A stretch of 64,000 nt of DNA from Misgurnus anguillicaudatus (GCF_027580225.2 NC_073352.2:32220501-32284500); one strand, 5' to 3'. Counted from the stretch's first letter, positions 32,601-47,600 are shown. Made by a program: numbers and translations. The notes: generated by a model not told the origin, from the letters alone.

Positions 32601-35600
32601 ATATATTATATAGAATATATAAAAATATAAATTAATATATATATACTAGGGATGCACCGAATCCAGATTTTTTAGGTTCGGCCGAATCCCGAATCCACCG
32701 TTTAAGATTCGGCCGAATCCGAAACCGAATACCGAATCCTACTCGCATCCTTATTCCATTAACACAGTAAACACATTAATGAAGTAAACAACGTCCACAG
32801 CAGTGTATTTTTCATTTTATTTAATTTTAACTGTACATTATGCCAGGATGACAAGTTGGAAAAACTATTTTGACAATTACCATAAGCCTATGCATAATGA
32901 AAGCGATGCGTTGCGACACGCTCGTTTTTCCAATAAGCAAGCAGCTCCGCGCTGAAAACTATATTTAACTTTGAGTTAGAAGCTCCGCTCGTCAATGTCA
33001 GTTTTCACACGGCCGTCCAATTACAGTGGAGGAGGGGCGGGACATTACCACAGCAACCAACCGGCTCACAGCTAAAGCATCACAGCTACCAAGCGCTCGG
33101 CTGAAAAACAGCTGGCATTTGGCGTCCTCAAGGCGTTTTCAGCCGTGTTTAAAAGTTTTGGTGTGTCCAGCCCCGAAGGCTCACCGAAAGAAAAAGCTCA
33201 TCTCCACGTCAGCACCCGATGTGTGTAATCAACAGCCGCGTGACGTCGACCAGCGTTGCGCAAGCCAAGGGTTCGGTTCGGTGGGAAAAAAATCTAGGAT
33301 TCGGCGAACCCGAACCCCGTCAAAAAGCCCAGTATTCGGCTGAATCCGAATTCTGGATTCGGTGCATCCCTAATATATACACATGTAAATGTTTCTTAAA
33401 TGCATACTACATGAATGTGTGTGTATTTATATATACATAATAATTACAAACAGCACACACTCATAAATTATGAAAAAAACACTTTAATTTTATATGCGAT
33501 TAATCGCGATTAATCTATGCCCAGCACTATGACCAATTATATTGAACATTAAACAAGTGATGTTTCTTTAAATTTTTTATACACACACAACTCAAATTCA
33601 TTGCATTTCCTGTTCTCTTTCGATTGACAGGATATATCGGCCATAAATATCGTATGTTTCTATCGACCAACAGCAGCGATAAAATTGCTTTTATCGTCCA
33701 ATACCGATTAACAGTGCATTCACATTATAAGCGACTAGCAGTACCAGAGCAACGCAATTTCATTGCTTTCGATGAAAGCTCGACGACTTCCGGCGACACG
33801 AGTGACCGTTGACAACTGGATGGGGCGAGTCCAGTTGCGCGTCAAAGTTGGGAAATGTTTAACTTTATGCAAATTATGAGCGACTTTTGGGAGCGACTAC
33901 CAATGAGAAGGAAGCAGTGGAGTTCACGTAATCCGCCTCTCGTCAGTTACTGGAGTGGACATTACTCATTTGTTTATGACAACCAGATATAGAAACACCT
34001 CTTTTGAAAGAGACGAGCGACACACAGAGACAAAGTCGCTTATAATGTGAATGTACCTTAAGCTGCATTCAGACTAGCAGCAACTAGCAGTAGCAAAGCG
34101 ACGCAATCTCATTGATTTTAAATGGAAGCTCGGCAGCATCCGGCGAAACTAGCGACAGTGACCGTTGACGGTTGAATGGGCGTGTCCAGTTGCACGTCAA
34201 AGTTGAGAAATGTTTAACTTTATGCAAATTATGAGCAACTTTCGGGAGTGACTACCAATGAGAAGGAAGCAGTGGAGTTCACGTCATCCGTCTCTCGTCA
34301 GTTACTGGAGTGATGTTACTCATTTGTTTATGACAACCAGATTTAGAAACGCCTCCCTTGAAAGAGACGAGCGACACACAGCGACAAAGTCACCTATAAT
34401 GTGGCAGCGACTAGCAGTAGCAGAGCAACGCAATCTCATTGATTTCAATGGAAGTTTGGCGCCTATCGGCGACACGAGTGACAGTGACCGTTGGCGACTG
34501 GATGGGGCGAGTCCAGTCATACGACAAAGTTGAGAAATGTTTAACTTTATGCAAATTATGAGCAACTTTCAAGAGCGACTACCAATGAGAAGGAAGCAGT
34601 ATAGTTCACGTCATCCGTCTCTCGTCAGTCAAGGTACATTCACATTACCCCACAGTCACATTAGCTACAAGAGACAAAGCGACCATTCATTTTCAATGGT
34701 AGTGGCTGTTTGCCAGCAACTGTGCCGAGCAAGGTGGGGCCAAAACAGACAAGAAGGCTATTTTATGCAAATGCTGAGTGATGAGACAAAGTGACTGCCA
34801 ATTGGAGAGAAGGGGCAGCGTCACGTGGCTCAGTGACTCGAGTCGAAGAAAAAATTCAAGATGGCGGAAAATGCGTATTTCTGTATATATCTGATAAGTT
34901 TGGCATTTTATCTCATCTATTTTGTTACTTTTATCGAGAAAGAAATACTTTTAAATCCCAAAACATTGTTCTTGTAACTTAACAATACCTCTAAAGTGAC
35001 TTTTGATACAGCTTTTAGATACTAGCCAAGGAACGCCCATCTAGCGGGTGCGTGTCGCTCACTTTTGTAGCTAATGTGACTGTAGGGTTATAACGGTACG
35101 GGGCGTAAGCGTTAAGGCTTCCCATTCACTTTTAATGGGTGATGTCATGCGTTGCCGAACTGAATTGTGGATCCGTCTGCGCTACGTCAATGCCGTTGCT
35201 CGTAGCAGAAACATTTCTTAACTTTTCAAGCGGCAACGTATACGTCAGCCAATCAGATCGCCTTAGGCAAATAGCTTAGGTAGAGCCAGCCAATTACATT
35301 TATGGAAGACCGGAGCATGTGTTACGGCCACTGTGATTGGCTGTTGCCACGCTTCAGACAAGCCTTCCGTTAAGCGTTAACACTTCTGTCCCGTGTGAAT
35401 GTACCGTAAGCGACTTTGTCGCTGTGTGCCCTCGTCTCTTTCAAAAGAGGTGTTTCTATATCTGGTTGTCATAAACAAATGAGTAACGTCCACTCCAGTA
35501 ACTGACGAGAGACGGATGACGTGAACTCCACTGCTTCCATCTCATTGGTTGTCGCTTCCGAATGTCGCTCATAATTTGCACAAAGTTAAAAAAAAATTCA

Positions 35601-38600
35601 ACTTTGTTGCACGACTGGACATGCCCATCCAGCCGTCAACGGTCACTGTTGCTCATTTCGCCGGATTTCCATTGAAATCAATGAGATATAATGCTAGTCG
35701 CTTATAATGTGAACGTATCTTTACTGGAGTGGACGTTCCTCATTTGTTTATGACAACCACCTTTATAAATGCCTCTTTTGAAAGAGGTGCATATATTGGT
35801 GCATTTATAGTTACATTCTTCAAAATATCTTTCATGGTGTTCAGCAGAGCAAAGAAATCGACTGAGTAAGGTCATGTCAAAGATTGAAATAAATGAAAAA
35901 ACCTCGTCATGGTTCATTCTAAGCCATAAAGAAGTAAACTTTAGAAAAGTGAAACACAGTCACCTCTAATCCATCTCGACCAGGAGCACCCTGAGAGAGA
36001 GAGAAAGAAAGAGAGAGAGATTAAAGGGATGTGGTTTAAGCAGTTAACAAACTTCTAAGAGGTCCATGTCCACACTTGACATTGGTATTGATGCTATAAG
36101 ACAGAAGGGAACACAGCTCTGGTAATCATCATCATCCTTAACAGTAAACAGTATGTTGGGCATGTGCCGTATGCTATTTCTGAGATCTCATACAGTGTTT
36201 TAATAAAAGATGTAACTCTATGCTGGATGAGTTTTTATCATGTGTGGGGAGAATTTAATTTTTTTGTCATTACACTATCCTGTTTTTTTGTCTTCTGTGC
36301 TGTAGTGTATATGTATAATATTGGTATTTTTGTATAATACTGTACCTCAATCTGAACACTGCACACTAACTGTGTGATTTGGTCTCTGTGCTGAAACTGC
36401 AGTTTACTCTTTAACCAGCAGATGTCAGTATTGCACAGCATGGACTTTGACACCATTATAATGATTATAGTACAGTGTGTTTGTGTGTACCTGGGAACTC
36501 TGTGGTAAAGATAGTAATAGCAATCTTTCTAATAGGGCCAAACCCTATTCGAAAAACAGCTTACAAATCAAACTAAATAATGTTCATTTGAAAATGTAAA
36601 AAATGCATTTGAAAAATGTCAAACTTTTTTGTCAGCCCCTTTGACCTAAATTATTTACTTAAAATATTTTATGTAAATATTTAAATGACTTAATAGCACA
36701 TTTGCATGTTTACCTTATTATGTGTTTTAAAGTTTAATCAATATTTGGCATAGTTATTATTATTACTACCTGCTTTTAGAGCTTCATCTGGTATTTTTTT
36801 ATTGATAAAATGTATCTGTCCATTTTGCATGAGTTCTCAGTTTTCTGATTCAGTATGTTGTTGTGCGTCGCCCACATGACATTCAGATTAAACAAATAAA
36901 ATATATATTTTGAGTAAGGGTTTTAAATAGATTTTTATTTTGAAAATGTTATGATTTAATTGTAATTTATTGTTTTACTGAAAAACCCTGGGATGGGGGG
37001 CAGAACATATTGTTTCTACAATATAAACAATATGTTATGTGTGTGTGTGTACCTGGTAATTATTAAGTTGTGGGGACCAATTGTCCCCACAAAGATAGGA
37101 ATACCAGTATTTTTGTGACCTTGTGGGGACATTTTGAGGTCCCCATGAGAAAAAAAGCTTATAAATCAAACAGAATGATGTTTCTTGAAAATGTAAAGTA
37201 GTAGAAGGGTTTCTGTGATGGAAACCAGAATGTGTGTGTGTGTGTGTCTGTGTGTAAGACCGAAAGAAAGGGCATTTGTAAAAAGATATTACAGGGTTCC
37301 CACACCTTAACTTCAAATTCAAGGACCTTTTAAAGTCGCCAAACGGAAGTATCAATTGCCTAATTTTCCCTGTGGTGACGTGTATGTATCCGAGTAAAAC
37401 CGGCCTCTGAAATGAAATAAGGCAGGGCTGGATTTGAATTTGTCCATCGAGATCTGATTGGATCATTTGAAGTTGGGTCGTGTTGCTAATTGGTAATCGC
37501 AGCGATATTCTCCCGGACCCCGCCCACCTGCCATACATTATGACCGGAAGTAAAGAGAGAACGGTTTTAGGAGGGGAGGAGATTTGCATTTTTGATTAAA
37601 GATTATGAGGGCACATTAATTTTTAAAAATTAATGAAGCTCACAGATAAATCATTTGTAAAATATACCACAATATATTAAAACAAATTTCAGTTTTTGAT
37701 TTTACTTTTCATTGCGACTTTTCAAGGTTCAATACCCTCAAATTCAAGGACTAAATGTGGGGACACATTTCAAGTGAGCGCAAGGTTACATCGTGTTACC
37801 TTTAAAGATACATTGTTACAGTTGCCTTACTTGCGCTGCGTCACTGCAGTGACAGTTTGGGGACGCCTCCAGGGGTAAGTGCGTCTGAATGTGTATATCA
37901 AATTCAACCAATGGTGAGGCTTAACGACAAAGACAGGGTGACGCGGGAGGTAGGAAGTATATCGCTATCTGAAATATTGCTAAAGACGGCGCTACAGGGA
38001 CGCAGGAAGTATGGCAAGGGAGACGCAGCGTCTCGTTCCCTTTTCAGGGAACAAGAGTTACATGCGTAACCCGAGGCGTTTTCATGTGTCAAACACAACT
38101 ATGCAAAAAATAATTTTGGTATGAATCAACATTCACATACAGAAGATATAAGCATTAAAAGCGAACAGTTTAGAACGTGTGCTTAAAGTCTAGAATTTTA
38201 ATGATATTATCCTACACTACACAGGGAATAATATGGATTTTTTTTTCAGAAAACTTCTTGCATAAAATAGATTCAAGCACTTTCAATGACCTGTATCCAT
38301 GTATGTATATTTTCAAAAACTTCCCAGGGCCTTGAATTTTCAGATTCACAAACTTTCAAGGATTTCAAGGACCTGTAGGAACCCTGATATTAGTGTAAAA
38401 TCTGTTGAAATGAGTGAAAATACTTCGATGTAAACACCATACAATGCAAAACAATGCTATTATCTTTTATATAATCATCCTCATTTTGATCATATATGTA
38501 TATCAATAAATTCAATTTACACATTTTAATCCAAAGTGACTTACAGTGCATTTAAGCTCCACATTTGATCAAACCCATGAGCGCAATTCTCTACCAATTG

Positions 38601-41600
38601 AGCTACAGGAACACTATATGGTTCATGGGTTTGATCAAATTTGTTATGTGTTCAGGATCTGTGAAAACTAAAATTTTTAGAGTCTATTGCACCACAATGA
38701 AAAAATATTTAATTAAAACAACTTGGTTTTGCAAGTCAATTTAACCAAAAGTTTTTTGCTTATGGAAAGTAAAATCAAGTTGAAATTGTTTAACTTAATG
38801 TTTTTTAAATAACATTAAATATATGTTGATTTGACAAAAGGGACTGGTATGTATGTGTTTTATGTTTTTTGTTGGTTTTACTCTTGATGTGCATGCATTT
38901 GCATGCTTTACATTAACTGGGCCTTGTATTTAGTTTGTATTTTAATGTACATCACATTGGACAACTTTGGTTGCATTGAAATGTGCTTTATAAATAATAA
39001 ATGCAGATACAAATGCTGCATATTTTTTACAATGCATGTATGCTGTGGCGGCAGTACAGTAAGATAAGCATGCAGAGGCTTAATGTAGCCTATAATGATG
39101 GTGGCACACGATTGGTGCTTAAGTTGCCACGATGGAGTAGTGCAAGCCAAATGTTTATCAGTGCTGGTGGGTATTTTAACTTTGACGAACCTGGCACAGA
39201 GTTCAGTCAGGTTTTTCTCAAATATGTGGAATCGTTGGCATTTTAGTACACATGTTAATAATTGATTTGTGTGTGTATTTGTTGTTGCTTCGTTGGACCG
39301 AGCGAGTGTCCCTAATAAAGTTTGATTGATTGATTTATACTGTATTTAACAGTCAGGACATGACAATCTGGAACCACACATGCATGTATTCATCATGTCA
39401 AATGTAGTTTTATTTGTCAAGGAGACTTAAAAGCTGGTTTTCAACCACAATGCAGAAAAGCGTAATTTTCTGTTCACTGTCAAAATTGAACAAAACCAGA
39501 GCTATCGGGCCATCAGTTTCTCCCAGAGCTGCGTCTCTTAACAAGCTGGTTTTGCGAGCTTAAACACAACAATGGTGGTAACACACAGATGGAGACATCT
39601 GTGGCCAACATGGTGCAAAATTTCATAGATTACGACTCTCCGAAAATGTCCTTTATATGGCATATTTTACTAATAAGGTACACTTCGGGGTGCTGTTAAC
39701 TTTTAAAGCATTGGAGGCACAAATTCCATGTTTCTTTAAGATTTAATAGACACAACTAACATTTAATTCTCACTGAATGTTCCCCTTAATTGGTAGAGCA
39801 TTGCATTAGCATTACAAAGGTCATGGGTTTGAACACACACGAAAAAGGTCAAAAATGGTCCCTGGCTGTCACTGGGGCAGTACACTTTAAAAAGATCCTA
39901 ATATGTACAATTTAGGCACAGATATGTTTACATTTGGTCCTAATATGCACCTCTGGGGTACTAATATGAACTCTTCTGGTCCAAAGGTGTACTTTCTAAA
40001 AGTGAACTGCAATGAATCGCTTGCATGCAGTCGCTTTGGATGAAATTGTTTGCCAAATTCATAAATGTAAATATAATGAAATATAAAGAATGTCACCAAA
40101 TGTCTTCTATGAATGTTCCTGTAGCTCAATTGTATTAGCAATGCAAATAGTCATGGGTTCGATTTTCAGGGAACACAGATACTGATAAAACGTATAGCTT
40201 AAATAAGCCGCTTTGGATAAAAGCCTCAGCCAAAAATGTATTTTTTATTAGCCTATTTGTTATAAGCTAAATCTAATAAAGTATGTGTGTTGTGTGTCTG
40301 TGTGCTATTATGGTTTTGCATGACTATTAAAGATGGTTACTGTACATTCCAGAGAGATCTATCCCAGATTTATCCATTGTCATGATAGGAAACGTTTAGA
40401 TGCATGCATCTCATTTAAAGGGACCTAAGGTCAGAAGCATTGCTTTTTTGTTCAGGGACTCGAGAAAACTGTTCCTGAACCAGGACGGGCATTCAAGAAT
40501 AGTCAAGAAAACACTGTGGCCGTGTCTTACTGAAACCAGATGAGTTTTAAGCCCTAAAATCTATATTTGTTTTAGCCTCAGTTAAGCCGCTGAGTGCTGG
40601 CATAGGCTGTGGTTTTCAAACGCCCGGTTGGGGGCTTGATGAACTGGATTTACCCCTTCCCCTTTAACCTCGCTCTCTCTTCATCACTTCTGGCCGAATA
40701 AAACGCAACCATCAGAAGACAGAGGCCAGAACAGAAATGAATTGAAAATGGATTGTTTCAGTTATATAAATTAGATGGAAATGAACTAAAAATGAGAATG
40801 GTTCTCATTTATCTTGATCTTTTCTTATAGAATCCAGTTTTGAAAGAAAGTTGCTTTTGATTTATTTTCCTTTAAAGGGGATATGTCACAATAATTTTTT
40901 AAGATGTCAAATAAATCTTTGGTGTCCCCAAAGTAAGTATGTGAAGTTTTAGCTTAAAATGACCATATAGATAATTTATTATAACATTTCATGCCACCTG
41001 GTAGGTGTGAGCAAAAATGTGCCATTTTGTGTGTGTCCTTTAAAATGCAAATGAGCTGATGAAATGCAAACCCTTATCGCCATAATGGTGGGTTGTTGAA
41101 ATTGAAACCCAATTGTGCTATCAATTCTCTCATTCTCTCTGTACTAAATGGCAGTGCTGTGGTTGGATAGTGCAGATTAAGGGCCTGTATTATTATAATA
41201 AGATCCCCTTATGACATCATAAAGGGAATCAATTTCAATGATCTATTTTTTCACATGCTTGCAGAGAATGGTTTACCAAAACTAGGTTACTGGGTGATCT
41301 TTTTCACATTTTCTAGGTTGATAAAAGCACTGGGGACCCAATTGTAGCACTTAAACATGAAAAAAGATTTTCATGCCGTGGCCCCTTTAAAAGTTTTTTT
41401 TTCTTAATTTCTCCCAAGGCAGTTTGAGTGCTGTTCAAAGCCAGAACCTAATTTCAAATCGACACCCAAAGTACCGGGTCGGAACCAGGAAAAGTGGTTC
41501 TTAATTAAGACCAAAATATTGCTGGCCTAGAATTAAAAAGCGCTTGCATCAAGGGCTGGGGGCGGGGTTACTGTGACACAATACTAGGAGGGTAGCTACA

Positions 41601-44600
41601 TGCTAAGGCTAACGTTGTTCTGTGTAAATTTAAAAATATGTAATGCCTGTACCGTTATTCTCAATTGAAACACTCGTTTATATATATAATTACGTCGAGC
41701 TGCACTAACGCGTTGGATTTGTCGAGTTTGGATGCCAACGTACGTAAACAAAGTCATGATCATTAACTCTTTCCCTGCCGTTGACAAGTTATCTCGTCAA
41801 TTATGAAAAAAACGATTCCCTGCCAATGAAGAGTATTTCCGGCAATCCTTATAAAACCCTGAAGTATCGCCCTATGGTAAACAGCTGTATGTCCGTGTAT
41901 GTTTTGATCATCTCTCTGAATCTGGTCTCTATCAAAAGTCCTCCACAAAAATGCAACTATCTCAGCTTTTTGTTCAAAATTTTGTGTTTTTGAGGAAACC
42001 TACCCATATTTGAGAGGTGATAAAAACATAACAAATAAAAGTAGGATGAAATGGGTTTTTTTTAAAGCAGAGGGTCTGTTCCTTCATTTGATATATTGTA
42101 TGTTTATATATTGAAAGAAGATCATTTTGTAGTTTACTCATTTATTTATTTATTTGTTCATTCTTACTTATGACAAGTCACTTGATTGGTGGACAAAAAG
42201 AAGCAAGGGCAACACTGCCATGACAGCAACCTTCTTAAAACTGATGCCATTAATCCATCCGCATCATTAAGTCCAGGCGCTCTAAAATCTCCTGCGTGCC
42301 AGGGGGTGGGAACAACAAACTTGCTGGTTTTAACCCTCCGCGCACCTAACAATCTCTCTAGTACAAGGAAATGTCAGAGCTGCGCGTATTACAAGCTCAC
42401 GTGCTAAAAGGAGTCCATGCCGCGCGCATTCAGGTCCGAGCAAAAGTTAGACACGCGCATTGAGTCCACGTGCATGGGAGTACGCGTGCATTACAAAGTG
42501 AAGCCCTCAAACCCTATCATGCGAGGAAAAGCACACAATGTGCATGTTAACGTGAAACTATGATGATAATAATAATAACTATCACCAACTATCGTCGTGA
42601 AAGCCTGCTATAAGCGATACGTCTGACGATCGTCTATTGGCACAACCCTACTATCTAGATTACGTCATTGTGACAGGTTCACATACAATGTCTAAAAATT
42701 TGCTGCACAAATGTGTTATTTATTATTTAGTCAATGAAATTCTTATTTTGTGACCTTAAAAAAAGGAAAGATAAAACATACAGAATTTGAAACATGACAG
42801 AAGTGCCTTACTTGATCTCCCGGTGGGCCACGGGGTCCATCCTTCCCAGTGTTCCCTGGGGGTCCCCTTGGACCCGGTGCTCCAGGAGGGCCTGGTGGTC
42901 CAGGTGGCCCGGCTTGTCCTTGATCACCCTGATGAAACATCAAGTGATGTAGTGTAATTTTATTACAGGCTCATGCCTGCTTAATAGCGCTAAAATAGCA
43001 AGTGAAGAGTTTAGATGCAAAACCCGCTCAGTGCGTCTCGCGTGATTTCTTTTTAATTAGCATTTTTTATCAGACTCTTAATGCATTCTGTCTAAAAACT
43101 CTTAATGCAACTGAATGGCCTGAGGGGGCTTATCAGATCTGACACAAAAGTATTTGATGAATGTATAATGTGTGTCGGGAGCATTCGGTTTACAATCATT
43201 ATCTCATTTTTGACGAAAGTGGCGTTTAGCGGCTTTTGCATCTGAACTCAAGTATTTCTTGCACCTTAAATCTTATTTGGGTTACAATTTCCCCCTTAAA
43301 TCCCCCCAAATCTGTTTTGGAAACCAAATGTACCTGCACTTATATAATCACCAATAAGATTCTTGGTTAGAAATGCTGTGCATCAGCTGTATTCAGTGCC
43401 GTGCAGGTTGCATGCAATGCTCAAATCCTTCACCCATGTAAGATTGAGTCAGACAAACAACACATAATCAATCAAACATGACAGAAGTTAAAATGAAAAA
43501 GGTCTAGTAAGAGGTAAGGGGGCACATGCCTCGCACACATGCTACCTTCAGCATACGACGCTGGAAAGTGGGCTGATCGGCCGAGATGTAACCGTGATCG
43601 TACCGAGGGAAGACCATCTGCGCACGGGAGTCGCCCGAAGACAGGAAGAACCGACAATAACAGATGCAGGATGAAAGTAAAGAAGAAAGAGAAGAAGATG
43701 AACACCTGAGATTATGTGTTAGACAAAGAGTAGAGAAACATAGAGAAAGATCTCAATGGAGTACGAAGAAGACGGCCTTCTGGGACATAAGGAGCGGCTC
43801 TGAGATGAAGGCTATGGCAACAGAGGAGGGACAAACCTTAATTAGAATCTGATTACTTTGCAGAGCTGCATGACTGACATGACCCTGCGAGAAAAGAAGG
43901 TTAAACAAAGGAGCAGAGATACAGACGAGTCAAACACGAGCACTGAAAAGCATTTTTCAGCCATTAGAGTATTAGAATCTAAATTGTTGACTATCCAAAT
44001 GTCAATGCATTCGGAAAAGCACATGTAGTTTGGTTAAAATAAATAAATTTCTACAGACACAGGAAAAATGGTCAAAAAAATATGTAATAGGGGTGAATTG
44101 TGTACCCTTTTAAAAAGTACAGCTTTGCACCTAAAGAGTTAATACTTTATTTTGACACTCATCATTCCTTGACATAACGTCCATCTACGAATTTTCGCTA
44201 AAGCGCACATTTTCGTTTATTTTCATCTCAGCAAGTTAGCAAAGTTTATTTTTTCTACAGCTACCTTAGTGGTTGTCACTATTGCACATTTTGGCTCAAA
44301 ATACTGAAAGACTTTGACCGTTGCCATCATAAACTTGATTTTGTTTGACATTTTTTCCCCTCATTATTTAGTATAATTTTGTGTTTAATAATAAGTGTTT
44401 TTTTTTGTTAGTTTGTGTTGTGTTCCAAATGTGACAGAGATTGTGCCATTTTCAAAGTTTAATTAAACGTTCATGTTATATATTTCGGTTGCATTTGTAA
44501 ATTATAAAAAATGTAACTGCTTAACTAGACACATAATATAAAAATATCACTAAATTAACCGAATCGCATCGAATCGTAATTGCATCGAAGAAGTGTTTGA

Positions 44601-47600
44601 TGTATTGGCAAATATTGCATCGCCGACGGATAAACTAGATATTGTATCATAGCGTAATGAATTATCCGATTTACAGCCCTATTAGCAGGGTTCTAAATTA
44701 ACTTTTTTGATCTTTAGAAAGTTACCAGCCAATCAGCATTTCCACTAGCCAAATTTTTTCTGGTGAAAATAAGAGGAATTATGAGTGCCACTGAATGCAT
44801 TTGATAATTTTATTAACATTGTTGGCATAAAAACACATAAAGTGAGGCTTAACACCCGCCAAAATTAATTTTAACCCGCATTTGGCAGGTGTTAATTAAG
44901 AACACTATTAGTATGGTACATATTGGTACCAAACATATACCATATTGAATTGCATAGTATCATATTTTTCATTGCATCACATTGCATTGAATGACATTGT
45001 GTTGTAATCTTTTTGTTTCATAGTTTTTGCTTACTCAGAAGAGTTGAAAACCTGGCTTTTTATTATCTTTGGTTCTAATGACAGCAGTACGGGCAATGTT
45101 GATCTCTGTGGTCTCTCTGAATTTACTACATCTTGTGTTAAAAATTTGGGTGTTTCTTGATATTAACCTTAAAATGGATAAACAGATCAATGCTGTGGTA
45201 GGGGCTAGCTTTTCTCAACTATGTCTCCTCGCTAAGATCAAGCCATTTGTATCTAAGCAAACATTGGAGATCGCCATCCATACTTTTATCACATTTAGCT
45301 CATATTATTGTAATTCCCCCTACACTGAAAAAAAACTATTTATTCAATTTACTCAATTTATTCAATTTTTTTGAGGTAAGTGATTGCAATCAGTCTATAT
45401 AAGCTAAATTTAAACAAAAGTTTTTTGTTTTGTTTTTCTAATTGTTTTGGTTTAAATGTAGCTTAAATAAATTGATTGCAACCACTTACCCTAAAAAAAT
45501 TGAGTAAATTGAATGAATAATTTTTTTCAGTGTAGTGTGGCATCTTTATTAGTTGCACGTTTAATATTGTGTGATGTTTATAGACTGTTTTTATTTTTTT
45601 CATACGTATTGTTTAACTTTCTTTTATCTTTTAATTCTATTAATATAAATATTATTATCATTATTACAATTATTATATTTTTATCTCTTTTATGCATTCC
45701 TGTACAGCCCTTTGGTCAGCCTGCGCATTGTTTCAAATGTGCTCTATAATTAAAAAAAAAAAAAATGTAATATGGGTGAATCGTATTGCACCACATCCGT
45801 ACACTGAAAAAAACAACTTGCAAAATTTACTTTAAAAAATCCTCGTAACAATTTGCACGAACTTTTTTAAAGTAAAATTTACTGCTTTTTTATAAGTAAA
45901 ACTTACCTACTAAAATCAAATAAAATGTACTTAATAATGCATATTATTATAAAATAAATTATTAATTAAATGTTACTTAATTATTTTATTTAGAAGTTAG
46001 ATTTATTTTAATCGTTTAGGTAAAGTCTATTAGGTTTTTTTTTTAAATTGAAGCATTGCTGTCCTAAAAATATTAAATAAATCGTATTGTTTGTTATTTT
46101 CTTTAACATATTTCTATGGACCTAGTTATTTTTAGTGTTATAAATGGCATAACAACACAAAATTCATGACTGACAACAAGTCACTCATTGAATAAACTTG
46201 ATTCTGAACAGAAACGCACAGAAACTGCGTTTCTGACATACATGATCAGCACTGTGAAGAGAATTACAATACAATGTTCTGAACAGGGTTCATATAAAGA
46301 AACACTGATCACCTGAACGGTGACTTCACAAAATTATAATTTACAACAAAACAACATCAATAATATAAGAGCTTAAACCTTTATGACATTTTGGTAACAA
46401 ATATTTAAATAGTTAAAGTTCTTATCAGTTCTTATTCTGTGATAAAGCTTAAAAAATAAAAATATTCAGGCGCAAAGAATTGTGGGTATTCCTTACAACA
46501 TGTGCAAATAAATGTAAGTACATTTTACTTAGATTTTTTAGTTTAATGGATTTAATATTTTTAAGTAAAATTAACTAAGATTTTTTTACTTGAATCTGCT
46601 AACGTTTTTGATTAAAATTTACTTAATTATTTTAGGACTATGTGCAGTGACTATAAAACAGTTAAATAATACAAGAAAATATTTAATAAGACTTACTATT
46701 CCCACACAGTTCATTTTTTACATAAATTAATTGTGTATTTATCATCATTTTACTTAGGAAAATCTAGTTCTCAATAAATGTTAATATTATTATGTAGAAA
46801 TTATGAGAGTTAATCTAATAAATATTACTACACCAAAAAGTTCGTTTTTTCAGTGTACTAGCTACTTCATATGTATCCTTAAGGTATTTTATCGTTGGCT
46901 ATGTAAGAAAAAAAGGGAGACGAATGGTTCATGGATTTTACTAGCTCTGTTATCTAAGGTTGGTGCCACGTCCAGTAACTACAAAAAAAAAACAATACTT
47001 GAACTTTTGACATACCCAAAAAAGATAATCTGACTGGGCTAAACTGAGATTTAAATACAAAATGACCAATTTAACAAAATTGTTGGTCCTGCCACCTTGA
47101 AATAACACTGGACGTAAACAGTGTTTTATTTTTGCTGTCTTGAAATCACACTGGTCAGAAAAACATACTTGTGTTTGTCTCTATAAACCACGAGGGCTAA
47201 ACTGTGCTGACGGCTGTTTTTCAGGGGGCTGAAGTGTCTGAGATTTTAAAGAAACACTTTGGGTTCATTACAACTTCACCTTTATCAGCAATATTTGTGC
47301 CAAGCTGATTACCATTAGAAGTTAATTTGAATAATTTTGTTTCATGAATAAACAAATGACACATTATCTAAATGAGATTCATCTGTCTGCCTTTAAAACA
47401 CACATATGGTGTAAGGATTGTCATTTCAGACAGGAAGTACAGAGCTGTTACTTATTTATGTTCATGTGAAATAGTAAACCTGATCACAGCACACAGAGAT
47501 AAACAGTTGTGGGAAAACTCGGTCCACGTTGTAACATTTCATGGCTGAGAATGTTTAGCCTTTAATAGCCTGAAATGGGCTCCGAGTTCGCAAGAAAGAC

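Larger units (their letters stand above)
36000..42811. other. col23a1 intron, repeats only
   Basis: No collagen exon was found in either frame set. Contents: two copies of a microsatellite-linked repeat (36480-36610, 37025-37205), nested elements 37291-38390, SINEs 38518-40248, a TTAA MITE 40876-41396, CTCTTTCCC MITE from 41763, and an unassigned CpG-containing stretch 42180-42640. Confidence 0.6.

Noticed and set aside
33026..33343. 105-codon open frame
   Set aside because: Inside the TAGGGATGCACCGAAT element, with no transposase motifs; composition reflects the GC-rich repeat.
43472..43705. 77-codon frame overlapping the candidate exon
   Set aside because: Different frame from the splice-consistent one, and no homology.
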